Source: Psychrobacillus sp032154225 (lineage in GTDB: Bacteria; Bacillota; Bacilli; Bacillales_A; Planococcaceae). From it: a stretch of DNA of 64,000 bases. The notes below the pieces were generated by a model that was not told where the DNA came from, searched no databases, and saw only the letters and a list, made by a program, of their open reading frames with translations. Below are positions 1 to 8,770 of the stretch, piece after piece. How positions within the stretch are numbered: the first letter of the stretch is position 1; each line of letters begins with the position of its first letter. The position numbers and the translations under genes are program-made. The stretch covers positions 186,001 to 250,000 of the forward strand of contig NZ_JALDYF010000004.1 of assembly GCF_032154225.1 (NCBI RefSeq), written 5' to 3'.

Positions 1-189
1 GCTATTTTAACAGAGCATCAAGGAAAAGGAATAGGCAGAAAAGTGTTGAACCAAGTAGTGAAAGAGCAATCTGAGTTAGGCCGCTCCGTTCATTTAGAAG
101 TAGAAACAAAGAATGCTCATGCATTAGGACTATATGAATCAGTTGGTTTTAATGTGGTGCATGCACAAGATTATTATTTATACAAATGA
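1..189 (+). CDS. GNAT family N-acetyltransferase, C-terminal part (5' end outside window)
   Basis: An open frame enters from the left edge and ends at TGA 187-189, giving 62 residues. It carries the acetyl-CoA pyrophosphate-binding motif HQGKGIGRK of GNAT enzymes, then the late motif NAHALGLYESVGF. These are the usual last two conserved blocks of the fold. The protein probably acetylates an amine or a protein N-terminus; the substrate cannot be inferred because the N-terminal half is missing. A strong hairpin follows within 10 nt of the stop. Confidence 0.85.
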   Translation, partial: AILTEHQGKGIGRKVLNQVVKEQSELGRSVHLEVETKNAHALGLYESVGFNVVHAQDYYLYK

Positions 190-196
190 ATACAAT

Positions 197-232
197 AAAC
201 CGCTGATTTATCGATAATCAGCGGTTTACTTT
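197..232. terminator. Bidirectional rho-independent terminator
   Basis: A perfect 12-bp stem (AAACCGCTGATT 197-208 with its complement 216-227) has a 7-nt loop and T-rich sequence on the + side. It separates the + strand GNAT from the convergent anti-sigma gene. Confidence 0.85.
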
Positions 233-233
233 T

Positions 234-1238
234 TTATTTTACATCTATTTCAAATGATTGGTCATATAGCATGTCCACATTTTTCTGTCCATTAATTATA
301 TCTGATTCGGTATAAGGAATAATCTTGAGTTTAGCTACATCGTCTTCTATTGCTACAAATCTACTACTATTCTCACTGCTATTTCTTCCTCTGCTGGACA
401 CTTCTTGTAATTCAAGACCATTTTGTTTTTCCACTTTAAAATAAACATTCGTAGATACATGTTTCATTTTGTAATATAACGTTGTAGAAACTGGAGTTAT
501 GATCAAGTCTTCAACGATTATTTCTTGACCATTATCTAGTGTGAAATTTTTTCCAATTGTAATGGATTTTCTTTCTGAAACGAGGTTTTTACCTGATGTG
601 GTGAATTCAAAACTCCATTTTCCAGCTTTCATTTTTTTATGATCGCTTCTTTCCAAGTCTTTGAACACTATCTTTATGTCATGTTCCTCCTCCAGATTGA
701 GGTCATGTATATTAGCTGACCAAAAATAAGTTACTGATGTCCTATTAATTTCACGTGGCCCCCCTCCTCCACCTGGTCCCAGTTTCTTTCCATTAATGTA
801 GATATCCATTTCCGTAAACCAATTCCATTTTAAATCTTCCTCTGAAAAGTCTGAGTGGAACGTGCTACTAATAAGAAGTTGTCCTTCATCTAACATAACC
901 TCATTTAGCGTCACTTTCACTCCATTATCTCGCACTGATTCCCCGACGACTGTCTTATAATCTTGTAGGGAATGCTCTTTTGAATACACAAACTTCTCAA
1001 TTGTACTGCCGATAATCGGTAAATCAGCTAATACATATTTGTTACTCATTCCTGCGTACATCATTATGGCCAACGAAGCCACAACAACAAGTATCCTTTT
1101 CGTGTTATTTGCTTTCTTTTTAAGCTTTGCCTTTATTCTTTTTTTTGTCGCTTTTCTTTCCATGTCCGTTAATTGACTATTCTCATGCTCTGTTACATCT
1201 ATTTGTTCCTCATTTAAACGTTCAAATATGTTTTTCAT
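234..1238 (-). CDS. DUF4179-type membrane anti-sigma factor
   Basis: A 334-residue protein with a basic cytoplasmic N-terminus (about 1-48), one transmembrane helix near residues 49-66 (ILVVVASLAIMMYAGM), then a large extracytoplasmic domain. Segment LADLPIIGSTIEKF and the later beta-rich region resemble DUF4179/DUF5643 proteins of Bacillales, which are usually encoded next to an ECF sigma factor and act as its anti-sigma. It starts 14 nt downstream of the sigma gene on the same strand, so the two are probably co-transcribed. The inducing signal is unknown. A run GPGGGGGP near residue 154 is unusual and is probably a surface loop. Confidence 0.8.
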   Translation of the reverse strand: MKNIFERLNEEQIDVTEHENSQLTDMERKATKKRIKAKLKKKANNTKRILVVVASLAIMMYAGMSNKYVLADLPIIGSTIEKFVYSKEHSLQDYKTVVGESVRDNGVKVTLNEVMLDEGQLLISSTFHSDFSEEDLKWNWFTEMDIYINGKKLGPGGGGGPREINRTSVTYFWSANIHDLNLEEEHDIKIVFKDLERSDHKKMKAGKWSFEFTTSGKNLVSERKSITIGKNFTLDNGQEIIVEDLIITPVSTTLYYKMKHVSTNVYFKVEKQNGLELQEVSSRGRNSSENSSRFVAIEDDVAKLKIIPYTESDIINGQKNVDMLYDQSFEIDVK

Positions 1239-1252
1239 TAGTCCACCTCATC

Positions 1253-1792
1253 TTATTTACTAAATAAATTTCGAAGCTTATTTCTCCCACGTGATAACCG
1301 ATTGTAAATAACAGATTTTTTGACACCCATTTCTTCAGCCAATTCATCTACGTTTTTATCGTCAACGTAATGTTTCATAAACAATGCTTGGTCTTCTTTG
1401 TTTAGAAGGTGTAACATTTTTTCAGAAGTATTACTGAGCTGGCTATCTATTACTTCGTTTTCTATATTAATAGGGCTAATTAATACTTCATTTTCTATAT
1501 TTTTTTGTTCCAAATACTTTTTATGTTTTCTCTGATAATCAATAGCCTTATATTTAGCTACTGCGGCAATCCAGTTTTTGAATGTATTTTTCTCTTTATC
1601 AAATGAATCGATATGATTCCAAATAGAGAGCAATACATCGTCTAGACATTCTTCATGAACGGATTCCAAATTGTATAAATATTTTTGAATGATGCTTTTT
1701 AACAATCCACCATATTGATCGATGATGTAGAATAGAGCTTTTTCATTCTTGAATAGTAATTGTTGTACAACGTTTTCATCGTTTATTTTCAT
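1253..1792 (-). CDS. ECF-type RNA polymerase sigma factor
   Basis: A 179-residue sigma-70 family protein. The region 2 core (LDDVLLSIWNHIDSFDKEKNTFKNWIAAVAKYKAIDYQRK) is followed by region 4 (LFMKHYVDDKNVDELAEEMGVKKSVIYNRLSRGRNKLR) with a helix-turn-helix. Length and the lack of region 3 fit an ECF sigma that redirects RNA polymerase to a small regulon. A TAGGAGG ribosome binding site precedes the ATG. The downstream membrane protein is the likely anti-sigma partner. I did not identify a convincing autoregulatory promoter. Confidence 0.9.
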   Translation of the reverse strand: MKINDENVVQQLLFKNEKALFYIIDQYGGLLKSIIQKYLYNLESVHEECLDDVLLSIWNHIDSFDKEKNTFKNWIAAVAKYKAIDYQRKHKKYLEQKNIENEVLISPINIENEVIDSQLSNTSEKMLHLLNKEDQALFMKHYVDDKNVDELAEEMGVKKSVIYNRLSRGRNKLRNLFSK

Positions 1793-1882
1793 TATTACCT
1801 CCTATGTAAGCGGCCCTTACACTATCTAATACGTATTTACATTCCACATTTCTATCAAGATCGTACATTATTTTTAAATAAA

Positions 1883-1914
1883 TAAAAAAGACTAAGGTAA
1901 TTTTACCCTAGTCT
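1883..1914 (-). terminator. Rho-independent terminator
   Basis: A 12-bp stem with one mismatch (AGACTAGGGTAA on the minus strand) is followed by six T on that strand, just after the GNAT stop codon. Confidence 0.8.
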
Positions 1915-1915
1915 A

Positions 1916-2464
1916 CTAATTATTGCTCTTCCAATCAGCAGCAAGCATGCCATAAACAATATGATCCACATAATGATCATATAGCCACTCGGTTTGGCGT
2001 ACACAGCCTTCTTCCGTAAATCCTAGCCTTTCAGGTATAGCCCTACTTTTCTTATTTTCTACTGCTGCACGAATTTCGACTCTATTTAGCTTTATTTCTT
2101 TGAATGCATAATCAACAAAGGCTTCAACTGATTTCGTCATTAATCCTAATCCAACATAATCATTTCCTAGCCAATAGCCAATACTTGTGGATTTATTGTT
2201 CCAATCAATTTTGTGAAAGCCAATAACACCTGCAATTTTACCGTCATACCATATACCTGCTTGAAAACCATTATTCTCACTGTATTGTTTCATTGTTGAC
2301 TGGATGAAGTTTTTCGTATCGTCTACTGACTTTGTGTAATCAATAAATGGCAACCACTCTCTTAATGTTTCTTTTGACTCGACCGTCAAAGTAAATAATG
2401 CTTCTGCGTCCTGTAAATCGAGCATTTTTAATGCTGTTTTGTCGTCAATATTGTAAGTAAACAT
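1916..2464 (-). CDS. RimJ/RimL-like GNAT N-acetyltransferase
   Basis: A 182-residue protein of the RimL/YdaF-like branch of GNAT enzymes. Motifs include KSTSIGYWLGNDYVGLGLMT (acetyl-CoA binding region) and NKKSRAIPERLGFTEEG, with the C-terminal WLYDHYVDHIVYGML typical of ribosomal-protein-serine acetyltransferase homologues. These transfer acetyl from acetyl-CoA to a protein N-terminus or small amine in the cytoplasm. It is clearly paralogous to the product of 41342-41899, with matching blocks along the whole length. It is a single-gene unit followed by its own terminator. Confidence 0.85.
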   Translation of the reverse strand: MFTYNIDDKTALKMLDLQDAEALFTLTVESKETLREWLPFIDYTKSVDDTKNFIQSTMKQYSENNGFQAGIWYDGKIAGVIGFHKIDWNNKSTSIGYWLGNDYVGLGLMTKSVEAFVDYAFKEIKLNRVEIRAAVENKKSRAIPERLGFTEEGCVRQTEWLYDHYVDHIVYGMLAADWKSNN

Positions 2465-2567
2465 TTGAATTCCCCGCTTTTCTAATTTTTTACTAGTTCT
2501 ATGCTGATTACTGAGATATCTTTTATATTATAGCAAATAATCTAAAAATTAATAGGAGGCCATTTAT

Positions 2568-3263
2568 ATGAGTTCTTTTAAGGATACAACGGAGGAAAGT
2601 AGAATCGCATGGGAAACAAATGCAGATTTTTGGGACGATAAAATGGGTGATCAATCCAATTATTTTCATTGCAATATAGTACGTCCACGCACTGAAAGCT
2701 TACTTGAGACACAACAAGGTGATTTTGTTCTCGATATTGCTTGCGGTAACGGCAATTTCTCACAGCGTCTTGTAGAAAATGGCACAAAAGTTGTAGCTTT
2801 TGATTATAGTGAAAAACTAATCTACCATGCCAAACGCCGACGAGCAGATTTTTTAAGTGAAGTGGAATTCAAAGTGTGTGATGCAACGAATTATGACCAG
2901 TTGATGCTCCTCAAACGAGAAATTCCCTTTAATAAAGCAGTTGCGAATATGGCGATTATGGATATTTCCGATATTGAACCCCTAATGCAAGCTGTTTATG
3001 AGATGTTAAGTGAAGATGGAATCTTTGTATTTTCGACGCATCACCCTTGTTTTGTTAAGCCTGATCATACATATGCTACTGCTTGTTTACATAAAGGCAT
3101 AGCAATAAAAGGACAACCAGCTTTACAAAATTATTATCATCGCTCATTGCAAGACCTTTTCGGAATATGCCAGAAAGCCGGTTTTGTAATGGATGGATTT
3201 TATGAAGAATCTGATGGTAGTGAAGAGAATCCTGTCATTATCATTGTTCGATTGAGAAAATAA
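2568..3263 (+). CDS. Class I SAM-dependent methyltransferase
   Basis: A 231-residue protein with the Rossmann SAM-binding motif VLDIACGNGNFS near residues 54-65, the acidic strand VVAFDYS (about residues 75-81) and the post-II region KAVANMAIMDISDI. The fold is that of small-molecule methyltransferases such as Methyltransf_25 members. The late motif FVFSTHHPCF resembles those of bacterial SAM methyltransferases of unassigned substrate. The ATG at 2568 has TAGGAGG upstream. It is divergent from the GNAT gene and forms a single-gene unit. Confidence 0.88.
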   Translation: MSSFKDTTEESRIAWETNADFWDDKMGDQSNYFHCNIVRPRTESLLETQQGDFVLDIACGNGNFSQRLVENGTKVVAFDYSEKLIYHAKRRRADFLSEVEFKVCDATNYDQLMLLKREIPFNKAVANMAIMDISDIEPLMQAVYEMLSEDGIFVFSTHHPCFVKPDHTYATACLHKGIAIKGQPALQNYYHRSLQDLFGICQKAGFVMDGFYEESDGSEENPVIIIVRLRK

Positions 3264-3335
3264 GGAGACTTTAATCCTTTTGATTCTCTTTAGTTAGTTC
3301 AGTTAACTGCTCCATGTCTGAAAAACCACATATTC

Positions 3336-3386
3336 AATAAAGAATGATTGAAAAGGTGGTTCCTTCTCAATCATGCTTTATTTTTC
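3336..3386. terminator. Bidirectional terminator hairpin
   Basis: A 15-bp stem with one mismatch (3336-3350 with 3368-3382) lies between convergent genes and has T-rich flanks. Confidence 0.75.
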
Positions 3387-3421
3387 TTATGGAACGAAAA
3401 TCACCAAAGTGTTACCAACAT

Positions 3422-4687
3422 CTAATACAATTCGCTAATTATTTCTCCTGTTAACGCATCCACAAAATAATGACAATCAATCATCTGCTTTGCTTTCATA
3501 CTATGTCGTTTTTCATCGTAAACATAATACGGTTTAAAATAAATATCTTTATCCAAAAGCTTTACTGCTTCCTCATTTGAAATCTTCACATCTAAATCGA
3601 GAACAGGTAATTCCATCACTCCACTTAGTTCTAGTAATTCACGTTTATCCATTACCAACACAATAATATGCTCATTTACATCGTATGTAAATTTCATTTT
3701 ATCAGTAATTCGATCTAATACGCGAATTGGAACAACAGTTGCTTCTAGAAGTCCATTGTGCCTCTCGATCTGCTCCACTTTCCAATTTCCGCTTTCAGCT
3801 TGTCGATGTTCGCGTAAATAATTAATGATTACCTGCAAAAATTCACTTTGTTCCTCCAATGTAACTACCAGACTATCTGGATGAGGAATATTCTTTTTCA
3901 TTTCCTCTTCTGAAATTAGTTTAGATTTGTAAAACGCATTCCATAAATCCGGTATACGGCCATGAGTTAGAGGTACTTCTAGAATAGAGTCCTGTTCACT
4001 CCAAGTCAGTATAATTTCATCATCTAAAACCATTTCCCCATCAACAAATATTTCATCTACTCCGTAAAGAAGCTGTATTTGTTTATCTTTCATTATTCCA
4101 AAGAGGATAACTTGTTTTTCTTTTATTTTATCAATGTCCTGAATCAATTGATCAGTTGCCGGCTCAACAGTGATTTCTGGTAGGAGGTTGTGAAAGAAGC
4201 CATATAATGAATAATTCATAATACAGCCTTGCTTGTCTACTTTTATATCAATATAGCCTCCAGGAGAAACTTTCCGTTCATGTAAAACCGAATGAAAGAA
4301 ATACTCTGTCCCACTCTCATCCTTTTTCTCATTCAACATAAGAAAGTCAATCTTATACTTTAAAGTAGTATGTTCTTCAATCCAATCAGTAATAGTCTTC
4401 CAATCCGAACTTGGCAGCAGTGGAGGATTTTTTCGAAGATCCTCCTCCATTACTACACAGAATCTTGTCAGTATGCCATAAGTTAAATTTACTTCTATCA
4501 AAATGGTTCCTGGTGGATTTGAATCCTCTTCTGCTATTGTACCATTCGGAAAAAACTCCATATTAAGAGTATATACCGTGGTTTTAATAGATGAAATTTC
4601 TCTACTGATAGTCGGATTTATCTCATAATCTTCTAAACCAAATTTGTTAATTAGCTTTTCAGTCCATGTTTGAATAGTATTCTCCAT
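3422..4687 (-). CDS. DUF4901/YcdB-like protein of unknown function
   Basis: A 421-residue soluble-looking protein with no signal peptide or membrane segment. The block SPGGYIDIKVDKQGCIMNYSLYG and the C-terminal HYFVDALTGEI resemble the repeats found in DUF4901/YcdB-type Bacillales proteins; the C-terminal motif is a PepSY-like signature. I recognise the family only by resemblance. The gene stands alone. Its 390-bp upstream region carries two LexA-box-like sequences (4779-4792 and 4920-4933) and a dif-like site, so DNA-damage control is possible. Confidence 0.6.
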   Translation of the reverse strand: MENTIQTWTEKLINKFGLEDYEINPTISREISSIKTTVYTLNMEFFPNGTIAEEDSNPPGTILIEVNLTYGILTRFCVVMEEDLRKNPPLLPSSDWKTITDWIEEHTTLKYKIDFLMLNEKKDESGTEYFFHSVLHERKVSPGGYIDIKVDKQGCIMNYSLYGFFHNLLPEITVEPATDQLIQDIDKIKEKQVILFGIMKDKQIQLLYGVDEIFVDGEMVLDDEIILTWSEQDSILEVPLTHGRIPDLWNAFYKSKLISEEEMKKNIPHPDSLVVTLEEQSEFLQVIINYLREHRQAESGNWKVEQIERHNGLLEATVVPIRVLDRITDKMKFTYDVNEHIIVLVMDKRELLELSGVMELPVLDLDVKISNEEAVKLLDKDIYFKPYYVYDEKRHSMKAKQMIDCHYFVDALTGEIISELY

Positions 4688-4778
4688 TTAATCACCTTTG
4701 TCCTTTATACTCTTTGTCTACGTGTTTATGGATCAAAAAGTTTCACTCTAGCAGATTTATCAAAAGATAACCACGAAC

Positions 4779-4792
4779 AGAACGAATGTTCC
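4779..4792. promoter_or_regulatory. LexA (SOS) box-like sequence 1
   Basis: AGAACGAATGTTCC matches 13 of 14 positions of the Bacillus LexA/DinR consensus CGAACRNRYGTTYC. It lies about 90 bp upstream of the minus-strand gene that starts at 4687. No promoter was confidently placed, so operator function is inference. Confidence 0.45.
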
Positions 4793-4919
4793 CTACTCCG
4801 TAAATTGAGCATTATTTGAGCATCAATTTTGAATTTCAACCTAATTTAATCCCTATTTTCATGTGCTTTTTTGCATTAAATGGCTATTATGCGCTGCAAA
4901 ATGGATTAACTTCTAAAAA

Positions 4920-4933
4920 AGAACGAATGTTCT
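4920..4933. promoter_or_regulatory. LexA (SOS) box-like sequence 2
   Basis: AGAACGAATGTTCT repeats the 12-bp core of the first box and matches 12 of 14 consensus positions. The two copies also share similar right flanks (CTCCGTA versus CTCGTAG), so they may be part of a longer degenerate direct repeat. Confidence 0.4.
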
Positions 4934-4975
4934 CGCACTCGTAGAAAAAGCATTTTTAACAAAAAAGATATTTAA

Positions 4976-5003
4976 AGTTTACATAATATAATTATATAAA
5001 CCT
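4976..5003. repeat. dif-like Xer recombination site 1
   Basis: The 28-bp layout is 11-6-11: AGTTTACATAA, core TATAAT, TATATAAACCT. The left arm is the exact reverse complement of the Bacillus XerD-type arm TTATGTAAACT. It shares core and most arm bases with the site at 9261-9288. Recombination activity is inferred from sequence and from the Xer-type gene 6 kb away. Confidence 0.55.
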
Positions 5004-5022
5004 AAATACTGATTCCAAATAA

Positions 5023-5068
5023 AAAAGCCCATCCTCTCCTCAAATTAACGTAGAGAAGATCGGCTTTT
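5023..5068 (-). terminator. Terminator of the UvrA-like gene
   Basis: On the minus strand a long imperfect stem (AAAAGCCGATC pairing with GATGGGCTTTT) ends in a T run, starting about 14 nt after the UvrA-like stop codon. Confidence 0.8.
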
Positions 5069-5081
5069 CAGTCATTCATTT

Positions 5082-8000
5082 TTATTTATTTTGCACAAGG
5101 AAAGCGTAAACCGCCATCATTTCTCGTTTATTCAACTCACGAATACGGTTGAAAATTGGAATATCCGCAATTGCCTCGATATTCAAGATTTCAGGAACAG
5201 CAGTACTGACTGTGCCAGTTAGCCATGTTTCTACACCTATCCCTTCGACGATTTCCTTCAGTCCTTCCTTATTAACACCAGTTTCGTTACACGTCACACA
5301 AGGGATCGTCAGTTTAAATACACCATCATGGAGATTATCTTCTGTAATGGCTTTCTTTCCGTTACAGAATGGACATGGCTGGCTTTTTCTAACCTTATTA
5401 ATGAGTGTAACAATCTTTTTGTAACCTAACGCTTCATAGACATACGTCAGCTTTTTGTATTTTCCATTCGTGAAGTACTTATCAATGATCGTTTCTCTCG
5501 TTTCATTGATATTGTCAAAATCACAGATCGTAATCCGGTTATTAACGCCAATCGATTCAATATTATTGCTAATGTTGTTCCAAAATGGCAGCACATTTTG
5601 TAAAACCATTTCATAGTGAGAAAAACTAGCCTGCTCCAATTCAAACATTTTCAAAGCGACTTGTGTTTCTCTTGGTAATAGAGACACGTCTTCACTTAAA
5701 ACCATATCGCCTCCGACAATGTCTTTTAATTTTTCTAGTTGCTGTAAGCTGCCAACTGTTTTTATTACTTGATCGAGTGGTTGGTTAATGATCTCACGAA
5801 TATCCGAATCGCCGAATTTCAGCTTTTTATGATGGTTTAATACGGTTCCTTCGCATACTGGACATGTAATTAACTCTTTGGATTCTTTTATCTGCTCTTT
5901 AATAATCGATTTCGATACAAATATATAGCGTCCAATGATTAAATTAAAGCCTTCCCATGTTCTTCTTGTCTTACCTTCTTTATCATAAAAAGACTGCTCC
6001 CAATACCCGTATAAGTAAGTATGCTTTTCAGCATCCGTCATATCATTAAAACTCTTGCTTATATCTTGACCTAGCTCATTTTTAATCTCTTCAAAGAGGA
6101 ATTCCAGTTTTGCGAACTGATAAAATTTTAAAACTTCCATTACGTCTGCATGTAATTGGCCATCCCAAAATGGTACAGTCTTATCCTGAAGAACAACATC
6201 AAAATCAAACTTTTCAATCACTCTACGACCCGAACAGCATGGGCAATGATTGTCTTGATGATAGAAATCGAAGCTTCGCGTATCTTTATTCGTCGGATGT
6301 GCTGCTACAATATGGTTGATTACGCCGCCAAGTTCATAAAGAAAACTATGTTGACTATACAAATGGCGTTCCAAGTCTATCGCAATAACTGGTGCAATTA
6401 CGTCCGTTTCGTATTCACCATAAATTAAGCGTGCCATGGAAGATAAGCTCTTTAAAATACCACCCTTATAAACGTTTTCTGCGTTTTTAAAATAGGCAAT
6501 ATGATTTTCTGTTAAGTAATTAATGCCATTTGGTTGATTTAGTGTAGAGGAAATTTGAAAGGCTGCAGCCTGTTCTGGACCCTTCTGCTTGCTATAATAC
6601 GTATCATGACTCACTACATCCAAATGCTCGACCGGTGCAATCTGCCTGTCCCCAAAATCAACGATAAAATCAGAGTTGTCTATCATATACCCATTATGCT
6701 CAATCATCATAATGGAGACAGATTCATCTTGCAAAATGCTCCTTACACTATCAATGAATTGATTTAAAATGTTTTGTGATAAACCTTTGGAAGGCTCGTC
6801 AAAAATAAAGAGCGTGTGCGGGTTTCTTGAGTTAGCAAACAGCTCAGAAACTAAATGAACACATTGAAATTCACCAGTAGATAAAGATTGCGTTTTTCTT
6901 TCCAACGTCAAATACCCAAGTCCAAGTTTGATCAATAAGCTTAAGCGTTTATGAGCAATATCTTCATTTGGAAGTTCTTCAATAATATCTTCTATCGAAC
7001 GCTGAAAAATATCATCGATCTCTTCACTATATTTTGTAAGTTTCCTTTTAATATCAAGAAATGTCGCTACAGTTGACCGACTAGTAATCGATTGGTTTCG
7101 ATCTTGTCCAACTATTACGAGTTTATCTTTTGCATAGCGTTTTTGAAAATCTTTCGCAATACACTCATTAACAAGTGTAGACTTCCCACATCCAGATTCC
7201 CCCGTAAAAGTGACAATTCTATTTTTAGGAATCTGAATTTCTTTCATTTGAATATTACGGCAGTAAAGATCTTTAAAATGATAATATTCTGTTGGTATTT
7301 CCAGGTTTCTTTCCGAAGTGATTGGTTGTGGACGTGGCGATTCTTCTACAATTTTCCCGCCGTATTTACCACTACCAGGTCCAAAGAATAACTGCTCTTC
7401 CGATGTGTTAAGCACCGTGTCAGAATGATCAATGAGCCAAATCTGATTTTTGTAGCCCAATTGTTTAATCTCTTCTAAAATCTTTAGTAACGTTTGGTGG
7501 TCTAGACCTACTGAAATTTCATCAATAATAATAACCGTATTTTCACTTGTTGCCATAAATTCTGCCAAATAAAGTCGTGTTATTTCTCCACCTGACAAAG
7601 TGCCCATAATACGATTTAATGATAAGTAACCAATATTCATATTGATGATATTTTGAAGAATATGTTGTTTTGCTTCACTAATATGTAATTCTTCTTTAAG
7701 GGAAAGAATCGCTTCAATACTTAAGTTGTTGATATCGGAAATACTATGGGCTTGATTCAATAATTTTGTCTTATATTGCTCAACCTCTGGATTATAACGC
7801 TTGCCCTCACATTTTTTACATTCGATATTTTTCGTCGTGCCGCGCCCTTTACACGCAGTGCACCAACCTAATTCATTATTAAACGAAAAAACTTCTGGTG
7901 AAAGATTAAATTCTTCCGCAAGACGCACACGAATCTCTTTAAATACGCCTGTATGGGTGCCAATCGTTGAACGTGGATTCGAAGAAATGGATGATTTTCC

Positions 8001-8252
8001 GAGAAAAAGCACTAAAGGCATTTCTTCCATCTTAATCGCACTGAAATTCGTTTCCATAATATTAGGAAATAAATATTGATATTCAGCTTTTGGCAATAAA
8101 GAAACGAGACGCTTCTTGGATTCTTCCCCAATCGTTTGGCAAAAAGTCGTTTTACCCGATCCAGATAAACCCGCAATTCCTAACGATTTATCTACTGGTA
8201 ATACTGCATCTAATTTGTTTATATTGTTCGCTATTAATTGATTTATTTTCAT
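5082..8252 (-). CDS. UvrA-like tandem ABC ATPase with extra zinc-binding C-terminal region
   Basis: A 1056-residue protein with two UvrA-type ABC cassettes. Cassette 1: Walker A GLSGSGKTT (28-36), a zinc module CTAC/CKKC (131-148), signature LSGGE (219-223), Walker B IIIDE (241-245). Cassette 2: Walker A GESGCGKST (351-359), signature LSTGE (457-461), Walker B LFIFDEP (481-487). True UvrA has its UvrB-binding domain after the first Walker A and a second zinc module inside cassette 2; both are missing or reduced here. Instead a C-terminal half of about 500 residues carries further CxxC motifs at about 671-674, 797-800, 960-963 and 985-988. It probably binds DNA and ATP, but repair with UvrB is doubtful; antibiotic-protective UvrA-like proteins are an alternative. 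GGAGAG lies 9 nt before the ATG. Two dif-like sites bracket it with the AHSA1/ArsR genes. Confidence 0.8.
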   Translation of the reverse strand: MKINQLIANNINKLDAVLPVDKSLGIAGLSGSGKTTFCQTIGEESKKRLVSLLPKAEYQYLFPNIMETNFSAIKMEEMPLVLFLGKSSISSNPRSTIGTHTGVFKEIRVRLAEEFNLSPEVFSFNNELGWCTACKGRGTTKNIECKKCEGKRYNPEVEQYKTKLLNQAHSISDINNLSIEAILSLKEELHISEAKQHILQNIINMNIGYLSLNRIMGTLSGGEITRLYLAEFMATSENTVIIIDEISVGLDHQTLLKILEEIKQLGYKNQIWLIDHSDTVLNTSEEQLFFGPGSGKYGGKIVEESPRPQPITSERNLEIPTEYYHFKDLYCRNIQMKEIQIPKNRIVTFTGESGCGKSTLVNECIAKDFQKRYAKDKLVIVGQDRNQSITSRSTVATFLDIKRKLTKYSEEIDDIFQRSIEDIIEELPNEDIAHKRLSLLIKLGLGYLTLERKTQSLSTGEFQCVHLVSELFANSRNPHTLFIFDEPSKGLSQNILNQFIDSVRSILQDESVSIMMIEHNGYMIDNSDFIVDFGDRQIAPVEHLDVVSHDTYYSKQKGPEQAAAFQISSTLNQPNGINYLTENHIAYFKNAENVYKGGILKSLSSMARLIYGEYETDVIAPVIAIDLERHLYSQHSFLYELGGVINHIVAAHPTNKDTRSFDFYHQDNHCPCCSGRRVIEKFDFDVVLQDKTVPFWDGQLHADVMEVLKFYQFAKLEFLFEEIKNELGQDISKSFNDMTDAEKHTYLYGYWEQSFYDKEGKTRRTWEGFNLIIGRYIFVSKSIIKEQIKESKELITCPVCEGTVLNHHKKLKFGDSDIREIINQPLDQVIKTVGSLQQLEKLKDIVGGDMVLSEDVSLLPRETQVALKMFELEQASFSHYEMVLQNVLPFWNNISNNIESIGVNNRITICDFDNINETRETIIDKYFTNGKYKKLTYVYEALGYKKIVTLINKVRKSQPCPFCNGKKAITEDNLHDGVFKLTIPCVTCNETGVNKEGLKEIVEGIGVETWLTGTVSTAVPEILNIEAIADIPIFNRIRELNKREMMAVYAFLVQNK

Positions 8253-8299
8253 CGAGACGTTCTCTCCATTCTATATATGTAGTATTGCCAGAATAAATA

Positions 8300-8335
8300 A
8301 GAAAGAGCACAATTCTTGTTACGGAATTGCGCTCT
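8300..8335 (-). terminator. Terminator after the AHSA1-domain gene
   Basis: A 12-bp stem with one mismatch (8304-8315 with 8324-8335) is followed on the minus strand by TTTCTTATTT, 19 nt beyond the stop codon. Confidence 0.7.
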
Positions 8336-8353
8336 ATTGTGGAAGAAAACGTT

Positions 8354-8770
8354 TTACAGCTCTGCTAACACTTTTTCAAGCTTATCACTCATACTAGTCC
8401 AACCATATTTAGCTCCCTCAATTGCACCCTCACGAGCTTTTGTTGCTTCACTAAATCCAGTTTGATCGAGATGTAAATGGATAGTTCCTTCTGCATCTTT
8501 ACTCAAAGTCCATGTAACAGTAGTTATTTCACCGGCACTTTCCCAAGTGTAAGATAATTTTTGAAGCTCGTCCACTTCTAGTACTTCCCCGTTTACAATG
8601 CCGTCCCACCATTCAGAAGGCTCTGCACGAAACTGAAATTTATAGCCAACAATCGGTTTAAAATTATTGTCCCATATCCATTTTGCAAGCGTATCAGAAT
8701 CTATTAAAGCATTCCACACCTGCTCGATTGAACTTGTAAATTGAAAATCTAACGATACATCTGGTTTCAT
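8354..8770 (-). CDS. SRPBCC (AHSA1-type) domain protein
   Basis: A 138-residue START-like fold protein: DVSLDFQFTSSIEQVWNALIDSDTLAKWIWDNNF at the N-terminus and GWTSMSDKLEKVL at the C-terminus are typical of the Activator-of-Hsp90-ATPase homologue 1-like family. These are small hydrophobic-ligand-pocket proteins with no assigned enzymatic role. The ATG overlaps the stop of the upstream ArsR gene by 4 nt (ATGA), so translation is coupled. ArsR-AHSA1 pairs are common in Bacilli, and the regulator probably controls the pair. Confidence 0.88.
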   Translation of the reverse strand: MKPDVSLDFQFTSSIEQVWNALIDSDTLAKWIWDNNFKPIVGYKFQFRAEPSEWWDGIVNGEVLEVDELQKLSYTWESAGEITTVTWTLSKDAEGTIHLHLDQTGFSEATKAREGAIEGAKYGWTSMSDKLEKVLAEL

